Below are positions 25,447-33,587 of a DNA stretch of 64,000 bases, piece after piece. The DNA lies in NCBI RefSeq assembly GCF_029868745.1, contig NZ_JARWOP010000377.1, positions 1-64,000 on the forward strand. Direction: 5' to 3'. Under the pieces are notes generated by a model. That model did no database searches. It worked only from the letters and a program-made list of their open reading frames with translations, and was not told where the DNA came from. This stretch comes from Nocardia wallacei (GTDB taxonomy: Bacteria > Actinomycetota > Actinomycetes > Mycobacteriales > Mycobacteriaceae). The position numbers and the translations under genes are program-made. Within the stretch, counting starts at the first letter, position 1, and every line of letters starts with the position of its first letter.

Positions 25447-25492
25447 ACTACTCTGTGTTACAGTCTAGTAGTAGTCGGTAACACAGAGTAGT
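25447..25492. promoter_or_regulatory. perfect 15-bp inverted repeat, PadR operator candidate
   Basis: ACTACTCTGTGTTAC (25447-25461) is perfectly repeated in inverse orientation at 25478-25492, with a 16-base spacer containing AGTCTAGTAGTAGTC. It lies 27 bases upstream of the PadR start. The arms are not followed by a T-run, so a terminator is unlikely. PadR repressors commonly bind long dyads in their own promoters, so autoregulation of the three-gene operon is inferred. Confidence 0.75.
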
Positions 25493-25519
25493 ACGGCGGA
25501 AGGGGTTGCTACGGACAAC

Positions 25520-25837
25520 TTGACGGAAATGCTGAAAGGGACGCTCGAGGGGTGCGTTCTCGAGATCATCGGGGCCGAGGAGACGTATGGGTACGCGATT
25601 ACGCGACGGCTCAACGAACTCGGGTTCTCCGATGTCATCGAGGGCACGGTATACACCATTCTGGTGCGGCTGGAGAAGAACAAGCTGGTCGATGTTTCCA
25701 AACGGCCGTCCGAGGTCGGCCCGCCTCGCAAGTTCTACACACTCAACAATGCGGGACGCGAAGAACTCGCGAGATTCTGGGCGAAATGGGAATACGTCTC
25801 GTCGCGTATCAACGATCTCAAGGGAAGCAAGAAATGA
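25520..25837 (+). CDS. PadR-family transcriptional regulator
   Basis: The product has 105 residues from TTG 25520. The winged helix shows the PadR pattern LKGTLEGCVLEII, TYGYAITRRL, GTVYTILVRLEKNKL and the wing GPPRKFYTLNNAGREEL. GGAAGGGG lies 14 bases upstream of the TTG. The in-frame codons between encode ATDN, which homologues often have at the N-terminus, so the true start could be slightly earlier at a nonstandard codon or later at ATG 25529. The stop overlaps the next start as ATGA. It probably represses its own operon with two DUF1048 genes through the dyad at 25447-25492. Confidence 0.9.
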   Translation: MTEMLKGTLEGCVLEIIGAEETYGYAITRRLNELGFSDVIEGTVYTILVRLEKNKLVDVSKRPSEVGPPRKFYTLNNAGREELARFWAKWEYVSSRINDLKGSKK

Positions 25838-26190
25838 ACTTCTGGGAGACAATCACCGGCAGCGATCTCACCCGGGAATACAAGGCCTTCGAGGCGCGCG
25901 CCGAAGCCCTCCCGGCCGAGTATCGAGCGGCGTGGGGCGAGATCAAGGCCCACCTCTTCCCGTACACGGACTTCACGGGCCGCAACCTGATGCCGATCCT
26001 CGACAGCACGCTGGGGCTGCTCGAGCACACCGCGTCGGATGGCCAGAGCGTCCAGGAGGCGCTGGGCGAGGACATCAAAGGCTTCTGCGCGGCGATCGCC
26101 GGCGAGGAAGGAGCCAAGAATTATCGCGACAAATGGCGTGAGCAGTTGAACAGGAACGTCGCACGGAAACTGAGCCGGCTAGGAGCATAG
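25834..26190 (+). CDS. DUF1048 protein
   Basis: The product has 118 residues, starting MNFWETITGSDLTREYKAF as in DUF1048 proteins, which frequently sit next to PadR regulators. It is an all-helical, acidic protein (FEARAEALPAEYRAAWGEIK; EEGAKNYRDKWREQL) with no signal or membrane segment. The start overlaps the PadR stop by four bases, implying translational coupling. The molecular function of DUF1048 is not established. One idea is an effector-sensing or co-regulatory partner of PadR; another is a small stress protein. Confidence 0.85.
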   Translation: MNFWETITGSDLTREYKAFEARAEALPAEYRAAWGEIKAHLFPYTDFTGRNLMPILDSTLGLLEHTASDGQSVQEALGEDIKGFCAAIAGEEGAKNYRDKWREQLNRNVARKLSRLGA

Positions 26191-26192
26191 CA

Positions 26193-26516
26193 GTGGGTAT
26201 TCGCGACATCGTCGAAGGCAAGCGGGAATGGCAAGCGCACATGGCGCGGGTCAAGTCGCTCCCATCCGATTATCAGATCGTCTATCAGGAGATGCAGAAG
26301 TACTTTTTCAAGGTCGGCCCGGTCGAGCTGGCCGACGGCAGCCTGCTGTCGGGCGTTGTCGATTTCTTCGAGGAAGGGGTCGCGGACGGTAAAGGCGTCA
26401 TGGAACTCATCGGCGATGACGTCGCGGCCCTCTGTGACGACCTGATCAAAGACTCGCCGACCTATGCCGACATCTACCAGGCGGCCGCCAGGGAAGCGAC
26501 CCCGGGAACGAAGTGA
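26193..26516 (+). CDS. second DUF1048 protein
   Basis: The product has 107 residues from GTG 26193, two bases after the preceding stop. MGIRDIVEGKREWQAHMARVKSLP and DYQIVYQEMQKYFF parallel the first DUF1048 protein in layout (helical, short, an acidic residue near the end of each helix), suggesting an old duplication. The pair may form a heterodimer. It completes the PadR-DUF1048-DUF1048 operon. Its function is unknown. Confidence 0.85.
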   Translation: MGIRDIVEGKREWQAHMARVKSLPSDYQIVYQEMQKYFFKVGPVELADGSLLSGVVDFFEEGVADGKGVMELIGDDVAALCDDLIKDSPTYADIYQAAAREATPGTK

Positions 26517-26640
26517 TCCACCTCGGCGGTGTCACCGGGCGTAAGAAATCCGTGTGGGGATCGCGTTTTTCGGCGTCTCGGGCGTCAAAGGCGCGTATGG
26601 AACCCGGAACCGGCGCCGGTGACGTACCTACGATGCCCGA

Positions 26641-27291
26641 ATGGTGAGTCGTCATATTCTGCCGGTGACGTTCGATCTCGGTGTGCGCGCGAAGGCCATT
26701 GTGCCGCACCGGGTTCGGGGCCATCTGGTGGCGGCCGTAGCGAACCTCGTCACGTTCGGGCTGCTGTTTCGCCCCTGGCTCACAGTCGACGGTGTGGATG
26801 GCAAGGCGCGTGCCGATGCGTTCGGCCGGGTCGAGGCGACCACGAGTTATCTGGGAGCATGGTCGAAACCGTCACCGTTCACCGCGAGCATCAGCGGTAT
26901 GTGGGCTGTGCTCGTCACCGCGGCCATCGTGGTGATGGTGACCGCGGTAGCACTCAACCTCCGGCTCCGCTCCGCGGCACTGTCGCGGGTCGCAACCGTA
27001 TCGGGGTTCGCGGTGGCAATTCTCGTGCTGGCGGTGATGGCGCACCTCGACAGTCGCGCGGCGCAATTGTATGAAATGACTTCTCGGAGCTGGGATATGG
27101 GCGGCCAGATCGGCTCGTGGATACAGTGGGCAGTCAACGACGGCGACTTGGTACTCCCGGGTGCGCGCTTCTCCGCACCGTACTCCACCACCAGCTTCAC
27201 GCCCGCCGCGCTGACCGCCACCGCCACCTCGCTCGGAGCGGCAGTCGTATCCGGCGCCCAGTGGGGGAGCTCGCGGCGGCCGAAGCGCTGA
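26641..27291 (+). CDS. four-helix membrane protein of unknown function
   Basis: The product has 216 residues. Hydrophobic stretches at about residues 28-45 (LVAAVANLVTFGLLF), 90-108 (MWAVLVTAAIVVMVTAV), 122-138 (SGFAVAILVLAVMA) and 190-205 suggest three or four transmembrane helices. A loop with tryptophans (SWDMGGQIGSWIQW) lies before the last. No known transporter or enzyme motif was seen. The ATG has no strong ribosome site. It resembles short actinobacterial membrane proteins annotated only as hypothetical. It stands alone downstream of the PadR operon, 124 bases away. Confidence 0.65.
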   Translation: MVSRHILPVTFDLGVRAKAIVPHRVRGHLVAAVANLVTFGLLFRPWLTVDGVDGKARADAFGRVEATTSYLGAWSKPSPFTASISGMWAVLVTAAIVVMVTAVALNLRLRSAALSRVATVSGFAVAILVLAVMAHLDSRAAQLYEMTSRSWDMGGQIGSWIQWAVNDGDLVLPGARFSAPYSTTSFTPAALTATATSLGAAVVSGAQWGSSRRPKR

Positions 27292-27421
27292 ATGCCGCAT
27301 GGCATCGAGTTGCGCGGGTACGTCCTCACGAGGGTACGTCTTCGATATTCAGGCAACGCGGTGCGGTCCCGGCTCAGCGCGATGCAGGGGCCGCCTCGAG
27401 TACGCGAAGGGCGGGATAGCG

Positions 27422-27784
27422 ATGCTCGACCAAGGACAAATCACCGGGTTTATTGCGGGTCGGATCCCATCTGGCGGTACCGAGCCGCCTGATCGCATAC
27501 GGCGACGAGGGCATCGACGAAACCGGAATCCTGGAGGCCACCGCCGAATTACCGGTCACCGAGGCCACCGGTCGCGCGGGCGATATCTATTTGTGCCACC
27601 CGTTCTTGATTCATGCCGCCCAGGCACATCGAGGCACCACGCCCCGGCGTCATGGCGACGCCCACACTGGAACCGGCCGTGCCGCTGGAACTCGACCGCA
27701 CCGACGGCGCCTACTCACCGATCGAGAAGGCCATCAGGCTGGGACTCGGGATGGAGAGTTACGACGCTTACCGTCCTCGATAGT
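27422..27784 (+). pseudogene. remnant of a PhyH-type (phytanoyl-CoA dioxygenase-like) gene
   Basis: The start MLDQGQITGFIA in one frame joins at about 27462 to another frame reading GSHLAVPSRLIAYGDEG and then GDIYLCHPFLIHAAQAHRG. The latter is the C-terminal metal-histidine region of the PhyH family. A further shift near 27640 gives LELDRTDGAYSPIEKAIRLG and a stop at 27782-27784. The central region with the HxD iron site is missing. An internal deletion plus at least one frameshift makes the gene non-functional. The order of the pieces is collinear, so this is decay of one gene. Confidence 0.75.
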
Positions 27785-27943
27785 CCGCGCCCGGCGCCGT
27801 CGGATCGGCACAGTTCGGGAACTGACCGTCGATTCCCGAATTCACCTGACACATCGGATATTCCGATCACTCGCGCCCTGTCGGCGGCGGGTGCGGTGCG
27901 CGAGGATGAAAACTCGCGGCCGACCACGATCCAGGAGCGTCCC

Positions 27944-28195
27944 CATGCCCCCGTCCCCTACCGCATTCGGAACCTTCACCGGGACGGTGCTGCTGGGCTC
28001 GGACATTCCGGCGGCCTATCGCGCCGACCGGTCCGGCTACCTCCCGTCCGGGGCGCCGGAGGCGCTGGTGCTGGCGGCCGATGTGGACGATGTCCGGCAC
28101 GCGGTGACGTTCGCGGCGAACGCGGGCTTGTCCGTGGTCGTGCGGGGAGCCGGGAGCGGGCTCGCCGGGGGCGCGGCGGCGGGCGCCGGATCACT
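27944..28195 (+). pseudogene. N-terminal fragment of an FAD-linked oxidase (GlcD/FAD_binding_4 type)
   Basis: About 84 codons read as the start of an FAD-dependent oxidase: TVLLGSDIPAAYRADRSGYLP, then GAPEALVLAADVDDVRHAV and LSVVVRGAGSGLAGG, the typical FAD pyrophosphate loop. After AGAG at about 28190 the reading frame becomes arginine/proline-rich with no homology and continues into the MerR gene. The gene is truncated, probably by the deletion that placed the MerR regulator here. It is a second decayed gene directly after the PhyH remnant. Confidence 0.65.
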
Positions 28196-28386
28196 TCCGC
28201 CACCTCGACGCCGAGGGCTGAGGGAGCCCCGGCCTCGGGCACGGTCGAGCGCCGCACGCCGTCCCGGTCACGGAGCGGGAAAGAGTAGAAGACCCCAGGG
28301 CAAGGCTACCGGCGCCAGCACCGAAAGCCGTTCCGGCGCAGGGCGCCTCGAGCGTCGGTCCGAGGACATGCACGGAGGGATTTGCA

Positions 28387-28403
28387 CCTCACGCGGCGTG
28401 AGG
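28387..28403. promoter_or_regulatory. MerR/TipA-type palindromic operator
   Basis: CCTCACGC-G-GCGTGAGG is a perfect 17-base palindrome ending 15 bases before the MerR start. TTTGCA directly precedes it as a possible -35 element, so the operator would lie in the spacer, as usual for MerR-type promoters. Flanking TGCA on both sides extends the symmetry with one extra G on the right. Confidence 0.7.
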
Positions 28404-28418
28404 GTGCATGGTGGTGCA

Positions 28419-29186
28419 ATGGCCGGCTCGGAGGGTTGGAAGGTGGGTCCGCTTGCGGAGGCGAGCGGAGTGACGGTGCGGACTCTGCACCACTGGGACG
28501 AGATCGGCCTGCTCACACCTTCTCGGCGTACGGTGAGCGGTCACCGTGAGTACACCGAGGCGGACCTCGTTCGGCTGTATCAAGTGCTGGCGCTGCGCAG
28601 CTTGGGACTGAGTTTGCAGACGATCGCCACCTGTCTGGATGTCGGGGTCGACCCGGAGCGAGTCGTGCGAGACCATTTGCGTGGTGTCGAAGCATCTCTC
28701 GCCGCGCTCGACGCCGTGCGGCAGCGGCTGGTTCGGCTCGGAGACGAACTGACGACCACGGGTGGTCCGGCTCCCACGACATTGCTGGACGCGCTGCGAG
28801 CGATCGGTGGCGCAGGTCCGGATGGCGAGCACGTATTGCGGCGGCATCTGGACGCTGAGCAGGTTCGCCAACTCGGCGCCCGGGCAGCGGCCATGGGGCC
28901 GGCCGGACACTACCTGCTCGAGATCGAATGGCCGGAGCTGTACCGCCGGGCCGACCGGTTGCGCCGCACCGGAGTCGGCCCCGGGGACGAGCGGGTTCAG
29001 CGGCTGGTGCGGCGGATGGACGAGTTGAGCGCGATTTTTTCCGGCGGCCGTGCCGATATCTCGGCCGGCGTGCGCGATGCCTGGCGAGAAGATCCGGCCG
29101 CCTTGTCCGGCGATCCCGCCGCGGCGTCCGATCGGTGGCCGGAACTGGCCGAGTTCCTCGACCACGCACGCGACAGTCCCACCTGA
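28419..29186 (+). CDS. MerR regulator with TipAS drug-binding domain
   Basis: The product has 255 residues. An N-terminal MerR winged helix (VGPLAEASGVTVRTLHHWDEIGLL, GHREYTEADLVRLY) is followed by a coiled-coil dimerization helix. A C-terminal TipAS-like domain ends in WPELAEFLDHARDSP. TipA proteins of Streptomyces bind thiopeptides and related hydrophobic compounds and activate multidrug-responsive promoters. The ATG at 28419 lies just downstream of the palindromic operator, giving a short leader. The 64-residue membrane protein downstream, 40 bases away, is a likely co-regulated partner. Confidence 0.9.
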   Translation: MAGSEGWKVGPLAEASGVTVRTLHHWDEIGLLTPSRRTVSGHREYTEADLVRLYQVLALRSLGLSLQTIATCLDVGVDPERVVRDHLRGVEASLAALDAVRQRLVRLGDELTTTGGPAPTTLLDALRAIGGAGPDGEHVLRRHLDAEQVRQLGARAAAMGPAGHYLLEIEWPELYRRADRLRRTGVGPGDERVQRLVRRMDELSAIFSGGRADISAGVRDAWREDPAALSGDPAAASDRWPELAEFLDHARDSPT

Positions 29187-29226
29187 CTCTTCCTGACCCA
29201 CCGATCGGCACTGAAAGGCAAGCATC

Positions 29227-29421
29227 ATGAATCACCGAACTCGGCGCCGAATCGCCGTCGCCGCGGCACTGCCGACAGCGCTGGCCGTCGCCCTCTACGG
29301 AATCCTCGCCGCAATCGGGATAGCGCCGGGTCGGCTGCTGCCGTCATTGGCGGTTGCGACCCTGGTGCTGGGAGCGTTCACGTATATCCGTCTCCGCAAG
29401 GCAACCGCGGAGACGGATTAG
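29227..29421 (+). CDS. 64-residue two-helix membrane protein
   Basis: Two hydrophobic helices are visible (IAVAAALPTALAVALYGILA and LLPSLAVATLVLGAFTYI), with an Arg-rich N-terminus and a KATAETD tail. This predicts a small membrane protein with both ends cytoplasmic. AAAGG precedes the ATG. It follows the MerR gene by 40 bases and probably shares its promoter. Its stop overlaps the stop of the convergent peptidase by four bases. There is no known family; it could be a small accessory of drug response. Confidence 0.7.
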   Translation: MNHRTRRRIAVAAALPTALAVALYGILAAIGIAPGRLLPSLAVATLVLGAFTYIRLRKATAETD

Positions 29422-30923
29422 CCCGCCCGGCAGGTCATATCGTGTTCTGGCATAGTGCCATTCACCAGGTAGCCGGTGACCACGCCAGACGCGCAGGGGT
29501 TGGTGCCGAGAACATAGACCCCGTGCCCGCTCCCGTCGACGGTGACCAACCGGGACCGCTGACCGAACTTCTCGTCGAGCAGTTCGCCGCCGCGTAGCGG
29601 TGTGACCGGGTCGCGCTGGTTCTGCACGATCAGCACGTCGGCCGGGCCGGTGTTATCGATCCGCACGGGCGGCTCGGACGGCCCGAGTTTCCAGTAGGCG
29701 CAGGGCATGACGTTCGCGGCGGCCGCGCCGTAGAGCGGGTACCGCTCCCGGTCCTCGGCGACGGCACGGCGATAGGTCTGGAGGTCCTCGGGCCATTCGA
29801 CATCGTTGCAGGTCACCGCCAGAAAGACCGACCAGCCGTTATCGTTCGGCGAAGGCGCGCCGGTACCCTGCGGGCGGCCGCCCGCGGGCCCGGGATGTCC
29901 GGTTTCGAGCAGCGATTTCCAGCTCTCGGCCGTCGACGCGTACAACGCCGGGCGATAGAGCGTGAAGAAGGCGCCGAACCGGAAGAGGCTGCCGTCCAAC
30001 CCGTCCACCGGGTTCGCGTCGAGTCGCTCGGCGAGGGCGAGGTACGTCCGGCGCACCTCGTCCGGTGTGCGGCCGAGACCGTAGGTGTCGTGGCGGGCGG
30101 CGGTCCATTCGGCGAAGTCGGGGAATGTCTCTTCCATTCCGAGGCCGTACAGGCGCATCCCGTCGTGGTCGAGGTAGGTGTCGCCGATATTGCTGTCGAG
30201 CACGATGCGGTCGGCCTGCTGCGGGAACATCGACGCGTAGGCGGCGCCCAGCGCGGTGCCGTAGGAGTACCCGAGGTAGCTGACCTTGTCCTCACCCAGC
30301 GCAGCCCGGATCCGGTCGAGGTCACGGGCCATATTCGCCGTGGACAGGGACCGCAACCGGCCCTCGTGGTCGTTGGCCGCGCACTGCTCGGCGACCCCCT
30401 GGGCGACCGTGGCCCGCTCGGCGACCGCCGCATCGTTCACCGCATAGGGCGGGATATTGCCGAAGTACGCCTGATCATCGGTGAACCCGCAGCTCACCGG
30501 CGCAGAATGCCCCACACCGCGGGTATCGATACCGATCAAGTCATAGCTGTCCAGCACATCGGCCGGCAGCCCCTGAGCAGCCAGGAACTTGGGCTGGTCC
30601 AATCCCGCACCACCCGGGCCTCCGGGGTTGAGCAACAGCACTCCGCGACGCTTGTCCGGGGTCTTACTCGCCAGCCGGGAGATCATGATCTCGATCCGCG
30701 CGCCCTCGGGCTCGCGGTAATCCAAGGGCACCGGCACTGTGGCGCACTGCAATTGGGCCGGCCCGGCCGCAGGATCTTCGACCCCCTCCGGACACGCGCC
30801 CCACCGCACCTGTACCGCAGGACCGTCGGCCGGCTCCGCGGCCGTGTTGGGCGCCCAGATAAGAGCTCCGGTAAGACAGAGCACGGCCGGCAGGCTCAGA
30901 TTCCGGATCCGCTGTCGATTCAT
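29418..30923 (-). CDS. secreted alpha/beta hydrolase, TAP-like tripeptidyl aminopeptidase family
   Basis: The product has 501 residues with a Sec signal peptide (MNRQRIRNLSLPAVLCLTGALIW, cleavage near AA-AEP). NPGGPGGAG forms the oxyanion hole, GYSYGTALG carries the catalytic serine, NQRDPVTP the aspartate and GSGHGVYV the histidine near the C-terminus. This matches the mycobacterial and streptomycete SlpD/E-Hip1-like group, exported or cell-wall hydrolases that release N-terminal peptides or cleave esters. No lipobox cysteine lies at the expected cleavage point, so it is probably secreted rather than lipid-anchored. It is monocistronic and convergent with the small membrane protein. Confidence 0.9.
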   Translation of the reverse strand: MNRQRIRNLSLPAVLCLTGALIWAPNTAAEPADGPAVQVRWGACPEGVEDPAAGPAQLQCATVPVPLDYREPEGARIEIMISRLASKTPDKRRGVLLLNPGGPGGAGLDQPKFLAAQGLPADVLDSYDLIGIDTRGVGHSAPVSCGFTDDQAYFGNIPPYAVNDAAVAERATVAQGVAEQCAANDHEGRLRSLSTANMARDLDRIRAALGEDKVSYLGYSYGTALGAAYASMFPQQADRIVLDSNIGDTYLDHDGMRLYGLGMEETFPDFAEWTAARHDTYGLGRTPDEVRRTYLALAERLDANPVDGLDGSLFRFGAFFTLYRPALYASTAESWKSLLETGHPGPAGGRPQGTGAPSPNDNGWSVFLAVTCNDVEWPEDLQTYRRAVAEDRERYPLYGAAAANVMPCAYWKLGPSEPPVRIDNTGPADVLIVQNQRDPVTPLRGGELLDEKFGQRSRLVTVDGSGHGVYVLGTNPCASGVVTGYLVNGTMPEHDMTCRAG

Positions 30924-31151
30924 ACGCTGCTACTCCCCGACGAACTGGCGCCGACCACGAGCACACCGTCCGCTGGGGGCTCGTGGCCGGCTGGTACACG
31001 AACGAGTCTGTCGGGCCCGCTTCACCCGCACATCGCTCCGACGGCGGCAATCGTGTTCGACGAAAGTCGAGGCGGCGATTCGACCCGGGTCGAGCACACC
31101 TCAGCCGCTGGGCTGCTGCTTCCGGCCGCTCGGTGTCGCGATAATGGCCGG

Positions 31152-32336
31152 GTGAACACCGACGGCGCCGCACGACTCGGGGCATGGCAGCAGGCCTGGC
31201 GGCTGGCGGCGGCCACGACAATCGGCATACCCCTGTGGATCTCCGTCGCCGCGGCGCTGCCGGCGGGCTGCGCGGCCGACACGTGTTCCTGGTTCGTCAT
31301 CGGTGATCCGCTGATCGCACTCGGCTGCCTGACGGTGTTGTTGTGGCGGCGGCGGTTTCCGTTCACCGTCGCCCTGGTGGTCGCGGTCGCTTCGGCCGCG
31401 TCGGCGCTAGCCACCGGTGCCGCACTGCTGGCACTGTGTTCGCTGGCCACTCGCCGCCGTCCCGTCGAGATCGGGGTGGTCGTCGTGGCGTATGTGACCG
31501 CGGCGCAGTTCACCGAAGACTTCTACCCGAAAGGCACGCTGCCCGCACCGGTCTGGTTGCAACTCGCGCTGCCGGTATTGAGCGCGGGGATCGCGGTGGC
31601 AACCGGTGTGGCCATCGACGCCCGCCGCGCCGAAGTGCGGTCGCTGCGGGACCGCGCCGACAGCGCGGAACGCGAACAGGCCGCCCGGGCGGCACAGGCA
31701 CGGGCAATGGAACGCAACCGGATCGCCCGCGAGATGCACGATGTGCTCGCGCACCGGATCTCGCTGGTCGCCATGCAAGCCGGTGTCCTGGACCACCGTG
31801 ACGACCTCTCCGCCGAGGAGCAGCGCACGCTGGTCCGCGGTATCGCCGAGGGCTCCCGCCAAGCGCTGGAAGAACTCCGCGACGTCCTCGGCGTCCTCCG
31901 CGCCGACCCCGACCGCACCGAACCACCGCAACCCACCCTGGACCGGATCCCCGAGCTGGTGGCCGACGCCCGGTCGTCGGGCCTGGACGTCACGCTCGCC
32001 ACCACGGTGACCGCGACCCCACCCGAGACCATAGGACGGACCGGCTATCGGGTAGTTCAGGAAGGGCTGACCAACGCCGCGAAACATGCCCCGGCCGCAA
32101 GGGTCCACATCACCGTCGACGGGACGCCCGGCGGCGAGTTGCACGTCAGCGTCCGCAATTCGGCGGCCGCCACCGCCGTTGCCCGGCCACCGGCCTCGGG
32201 CTTCGGTCTCCTCGGCCTCGCCGAACGAATCACCCTCGCCGGCGGAACCCTCGACCACCATCGCACATCCGACAACGGGTACGTTCTCACCGCGCAACTC
32301 CCTTGGGCGGAGCGCGATTACGAGAAAAGAGCATGA
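31152..32336 (+). CDS. sensor histidine kinase (NarL-type, HisKA_3)
   Basis: The product has 394 residues from GTG 31152. The N-terminal membrane domain has four or five hydrophobic segments up to about residue 155. A linker helix and the HisKA_3 box follow (AREMHDVLAHRISLVAMQ, phospho-accepting His). The ATPase domain has NAAKHAP and GFGLLGLAER. It lacks a periplasmic sensor domain, so it belongs to the intramembrane-sensing group common in actinobacteria. The next gene is its response regulator, starting immediately after the stop. The stimulus is unknown; such pairs often control adjacent ABC transporters, but none is present here. Confidence 0.9.
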   Translation: MNTDGAARLGAWQQAWRLAAATTIGIPLWISVAAALPAGCAADTCSWFVIGDPLIALGCLTVLLWRRRFPFTVALVVAVASAASALATGAALLALCSLATRRRPVEIGVVVVAYVTAAQFTEDFYPKGTLPAPVWLQLALPVLSAGIAVATGVAIDARRAEVRSLRDRADSAEREQAARAAQARAMERNRIAREMHDVLAHRISLVAMQAGVLDHRDDLSAEEQRTLVRGIAEGSRQALEELRDVLGVLRADPDRTEPPQPTLDRIPELVADARSSGLDVTLATTVTATPPETIGRTGYRVVQEGLTNAAKHAPAARVHITVDGTPGGELHVSVRNSAAATAVARPPASGFGLLGLAERITLAGGTLDHHRTSDNGYVLTAQLPWAERDYEKRA

Positions 32337-33014
32337 GTGCACAGTGAACAGGAGCCGGTGCGCGTCGTCATCGTCGACGACGACCAGCTGGTGCGGATGG
32401 CGCTGCGACTTGTCATCGACGGCGAGCCGGATCTGACCGTCGTCGCGGAGGCCGCCGACGGGGACACCGCGATCACGGTGGTGGAAGAACAGCGCCCGGA
32501 CGTCGTGCTGATGGATGTGCGGATGCCCGGCCGCGACGGTGTCGACACCACCCGGTATCTCCGCGCCGCACCGGCCGCGCCGGCGGTCCTCATGCTGACC
32601 ACCTTCGACTCCGACGAGCTGGTACTCGGCGCCCTGCGCGCCGGGGCACTCGGCTTCGTCCTCAAGGACACCCCGCCCGCCCGGATCGCCGACGCCGTGC
32701 GCACCGTCGCGGCCGGCAACCCCGTGCTGTCCCCCACGGTCACGGCGCGGGTGATCGCCGCGGCCACCGGACCGGGTTCCGCCGAAGCCCGCAGCGCCTC
32801 CCGCCACGCCGCGCGGAAACGGCTGGCCGCCCTGTCCGAACGCGAACTCGACACCGCGCGGGCCATCGCGGACGGACTGGCCAACCCGGAGATCGCCGCG
32901 CGGTTACAGGTCACCGTCGCCACCGTCAAGGCGCACACCGGCAATCTGTTCACCAAGCTGGGCGTCGACAATCGGGTACAGATCGCGCTCTTGGTCCGCG
33001 ACGCAGAACAATGA
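32337..33014 (+). CDS. LuxR/NarL-type response regulator
   Basis: The product has 225 residues from GTG 32337, abutting the kinase stop. The receiver domain has the acidic pocket VDDDQ, the phospho-Asp in VVLMDVRMPG, the conserved Thr in MLTTFD and the Lys in VLKDTPP. The C-terminal LuxR helix-turn-helix (LSERELDTARAIADGLANPEIAARL, TVKAHTGNLFTKLGV) binds DNA as a dimer. It forms an operon with the kinase at 31152-32336. The target genes are not evident in the window. Confidence 0.92.
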   Translation: MHSEQEPVRVVIVDDDQLVRMALRLVIDGEPDLTVVAEAADGDTAITVVEEQRPDVVLMDVRMPGRDGVDTTRYLRAAPAAPAVLMLTTFDSDELVLGALRAGALGFVLKDTPPARIADAVRTVAAGNPVLSPTVTARVIAAATGPGSAEARSASRHAARKRLAALSERELDTARAIADGLANPEIAARLQVTVATVKAHTGNLFTKLGVDNRVQIALLVRDAEQ

Positions 33015-33147
33015 CCCAGGCAGCCGGACAACCCAAGCGGCGGTGGGTGTCGAAATCGCAGTCGGGAAACCGACATTCGCCGGATCATGTACGCAATACC
33101 GATGCGTGAGCAGGTACCTGAGCAATCACGATTGCCGGAGGGAGGGG

Positions 33148-33453
33148 ATGTCTGGCCTTCCGGCGTCACGGGAACAGCTCAACCACCACACCCATGCGAC
33201 CGCGACAGAGACCGAATTCGTCCTCTGGACACCCACATTCGGTCAGCCGTGCACGGTCGGCGTCACGGTGGGTTGGCGCAACCTGGACAGCGGCGAGGCC
33301 GGGTCTTTTACAAGTGTGGTGCGAGGCAATGCGACATTCCAGACGGGGTCGCAGGAACTCGATTTGCCGACCGGTCCGGGCAGGATAGTCCTGTCTCTCA
33401 CGACAGACCGCCCGCACCTTCCCGTCGCTGACATCGAAATCGCCGTTCCTTAG
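33148..33453 (+). CDS. small beta-rich hypothetical protein
   Basis: The product has 101 residues from ATG 33148, with GGAGGGAGGGG directly upstream. Alternating hydrophobic segments (TEFVLWTPTFGQPCTVGVTVGW; GRIVLSLTTD; VADIEIAVP) suggest a beta-sandwich. There is one cysteine and no signal peptide. I recognise no family. A longer frame opens at 33043 but its first 35 residues look non-coding. It follows the response regulator by 133 bases and might be unrelated to it. Confidence 0.55.
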   Translation: MSGLPASREQLNHHTHATATETEFVLWTPTFGQPCTVGVTVGWRNLDSGEAGSFTSVVRGNATFQTGSQELDLPTGPGRIVLSLTTDRPHLPVADIEIAVP

Positions 33454-33587
33454 CCGTAACCCGCGCGCGCTACCTTGCCTGAGGGCGTGTCGGACCAGGA
33501 TGCGCTGTGGCACCGACACATTCGGGCCAACCCACCACACCGAAAGCTCTACGACACCAACTGAACTCGAACCCGGGTGCCGCGTCC

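Noticed and set aside
29895..31151. Plus-strand extension upstream of the histidine kinase
   Set aside because: It is antisense to the secreted hydrolase; the kinase has its own GTG at 31152 and the upstream part has no motif.
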